In this document: positions 47,673-48,111 of the stretch, in pieces
Position numbering within the stretch: position 1 is the stretch's first letter
Layout of the letters: each line of letters starts with the position of its first letter
Source of the DNA: Deltaproteobacteria bacterium
GTDB lineage: Bacteria; Myxococcota_A; Polyangia; JAAYKL01
Direction: 5' to 3'
DNA: 48,111 nucleotides
Assembly (NCBI GenBank): GCA_028713995.1
Contig: JAQTNF010000020.1
Coordinates: 1-48,111, forward strand
The notes under the pieces: generated by a model
What the model was told of the DNA's origin: nothing
The model's input: the letters and a program-made list of their open reading frames with translations, nothing else
Databases searched by the model: none
Translations under genes and position numbers: made by a program

Positions 47673-48111
47673 AGGTCGTGGTGGTGGGCGCGGGCCTCGC
47701 CGGGCTGTGTGCCGCGGTGCGCCTCGCGGACAAGGGGATCGAGGTCACGGTGCTCGAGAGCGGGCCCGGACCGGGCGGGCGCGTGAGGCGGATCCGGACG
47801 CCCTCAGGACAAGACCACATCGACCGGGGGCAGCACCTCATGCTCGGGTGCTACCGCGAGACCCTGTCCTTCGTCGAGCGTCTCGGCTCGGCCGCGCTTT
47901 TGCGCCGCGTGACCGGCACCACGCCGTTCCTGTCCGGCCCGGGGAAGATCCATCCCTACCGCCTCGGCCCCCTGCCCGCGCCCTGCCACGCGCTCTCGGC
48001 CATGGGCGGCCTCACCCAGCTCGGCTGGGGCGAGCGCGCGCAGCTGATACGGGCCCTGTGCGCGGCCAAGGTGGATCTCGGGCTCCACCCGGACAGGCTC
48101 GACCGCGCGAG
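47669..48111 (+). CDS. hpnE: squalene-associated FAD-dependent desaturase HpnE (3' end outside window)
   Basis: The GTG at 47669 overlaps the hpnD stop (GTGA). The translated 147 codons begin VKVVVVGAGLAGLCAAVRLA, the dinucleotide-binding fold that holds FAD, continue EVTVLESGPGPGGRVR, and include IDRGQHLMLGCY, which matches HpnE-type amine-oxidase-like proteins. HpnE reduces hydroxysqualene to squalene. The frame is open to the window end, so about two-thirds of the gene is missing here. Confidence 0.88.
   Translation, partial: MKVVVVGAGLAGLCAAVRLADKGIEVTVLESGPGPGGRVRRIRTPSGQDHIDRGQHLMLGCYRETLSFVERLGSAALLRRVTGTTPFLSGPGKIHPYRLGPLPAPCHALSAMGGLTQLGWGERAQLIRALCAAKVDLGLHPDRLDRA

Overview
The window is a high-GC (by eye about two-thirds G+C) stretch of a Gram-negative bacterial chromosome. 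A MopE-type protein with 25 metal-binding motifs, lipoproteins with Asp/Thr/Gly-rich linkers, an AgmX/PglI-type energy transducer, mevalonate-type isoprenoid genes and an oxidosqualene cyclase together point to a myxobacterium-like (Myxococcota/former Deltaproteobacteria) lineage. This placement is inferred from gene content, not from a marker-gene search.

Layout. 1-6306: 3' part of a giant secreted MopE-like protein. 6331-7868 (minus): HAD phosphatase and alpha/beta hydrolase. 8323-11453: lysine 2,3-aminomutase and a GT39-type membrane glycosyltransferase. 11469-12359: a decayed lipoprotein start, then an antitoxin/PIN-toxin pair. 12473-16625: outer-membrane porin, CrtC/AttH-like lipoprotein and NhaD-like transporter, probably one operon. 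16675-18171: surface lipoprotein with a beta-propeller. 18179-24319: ECF sigma/anti-sigma pair, divergent from an FHA-TonB-like gene, which is followed by an unknown membrane-anchored protein and by converging exbD, exbD and exbB genes. 24470-28079 (minus): vWA protein, sensor kinase and response regulator. 28200-29891: MgtC-like protein and a lactate/malate dehydrogenase-family enzyme. 29913-33747 (minus): lipoprotein, PriA, a short FlhB-like membrane protein and a 58-residue ferredoxin that is easy to miss. 33989-36353: DnaK and a small unknown protein.

36636-48111 is an isoprenoid/sterol region. HMG-CoA synthase serves the mevalonate pathway. Polyprenyl diphosphate synthase makes the allylic substrate. 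HpnC, HpnD and HpnE (cut by the window end) make squalene. An oxidosqualene cyclase carrying the residues typical of cycloartenol synthases makes the sterol ring system. A chorismate mutase-DAHP synthase and a U32-family Fe-S protein lie in the same tightly overlapping minus-strand operon. No squalene epoxidase is visible.

The most unusual feature is at 37914-40362. A 2.37-kb, lower-GC insert sits between HMG-CoA synthase and the cyclase. It is bounded by a perfect 77-bp direct repeat derived from the 3' end of the cyclase gene. The ancestral cyclase 3' end remains stranded beside HMG-CoA synthase, while the cyclase now ends in a replacement C-terminus supplied by the insert. The cargo is two overlapping genes, a RecF/OLD-like ATPase and a TOPRIM-like DUF4276 protein, resembling two-gene anti-phage modules. 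The insert contains no integrase.
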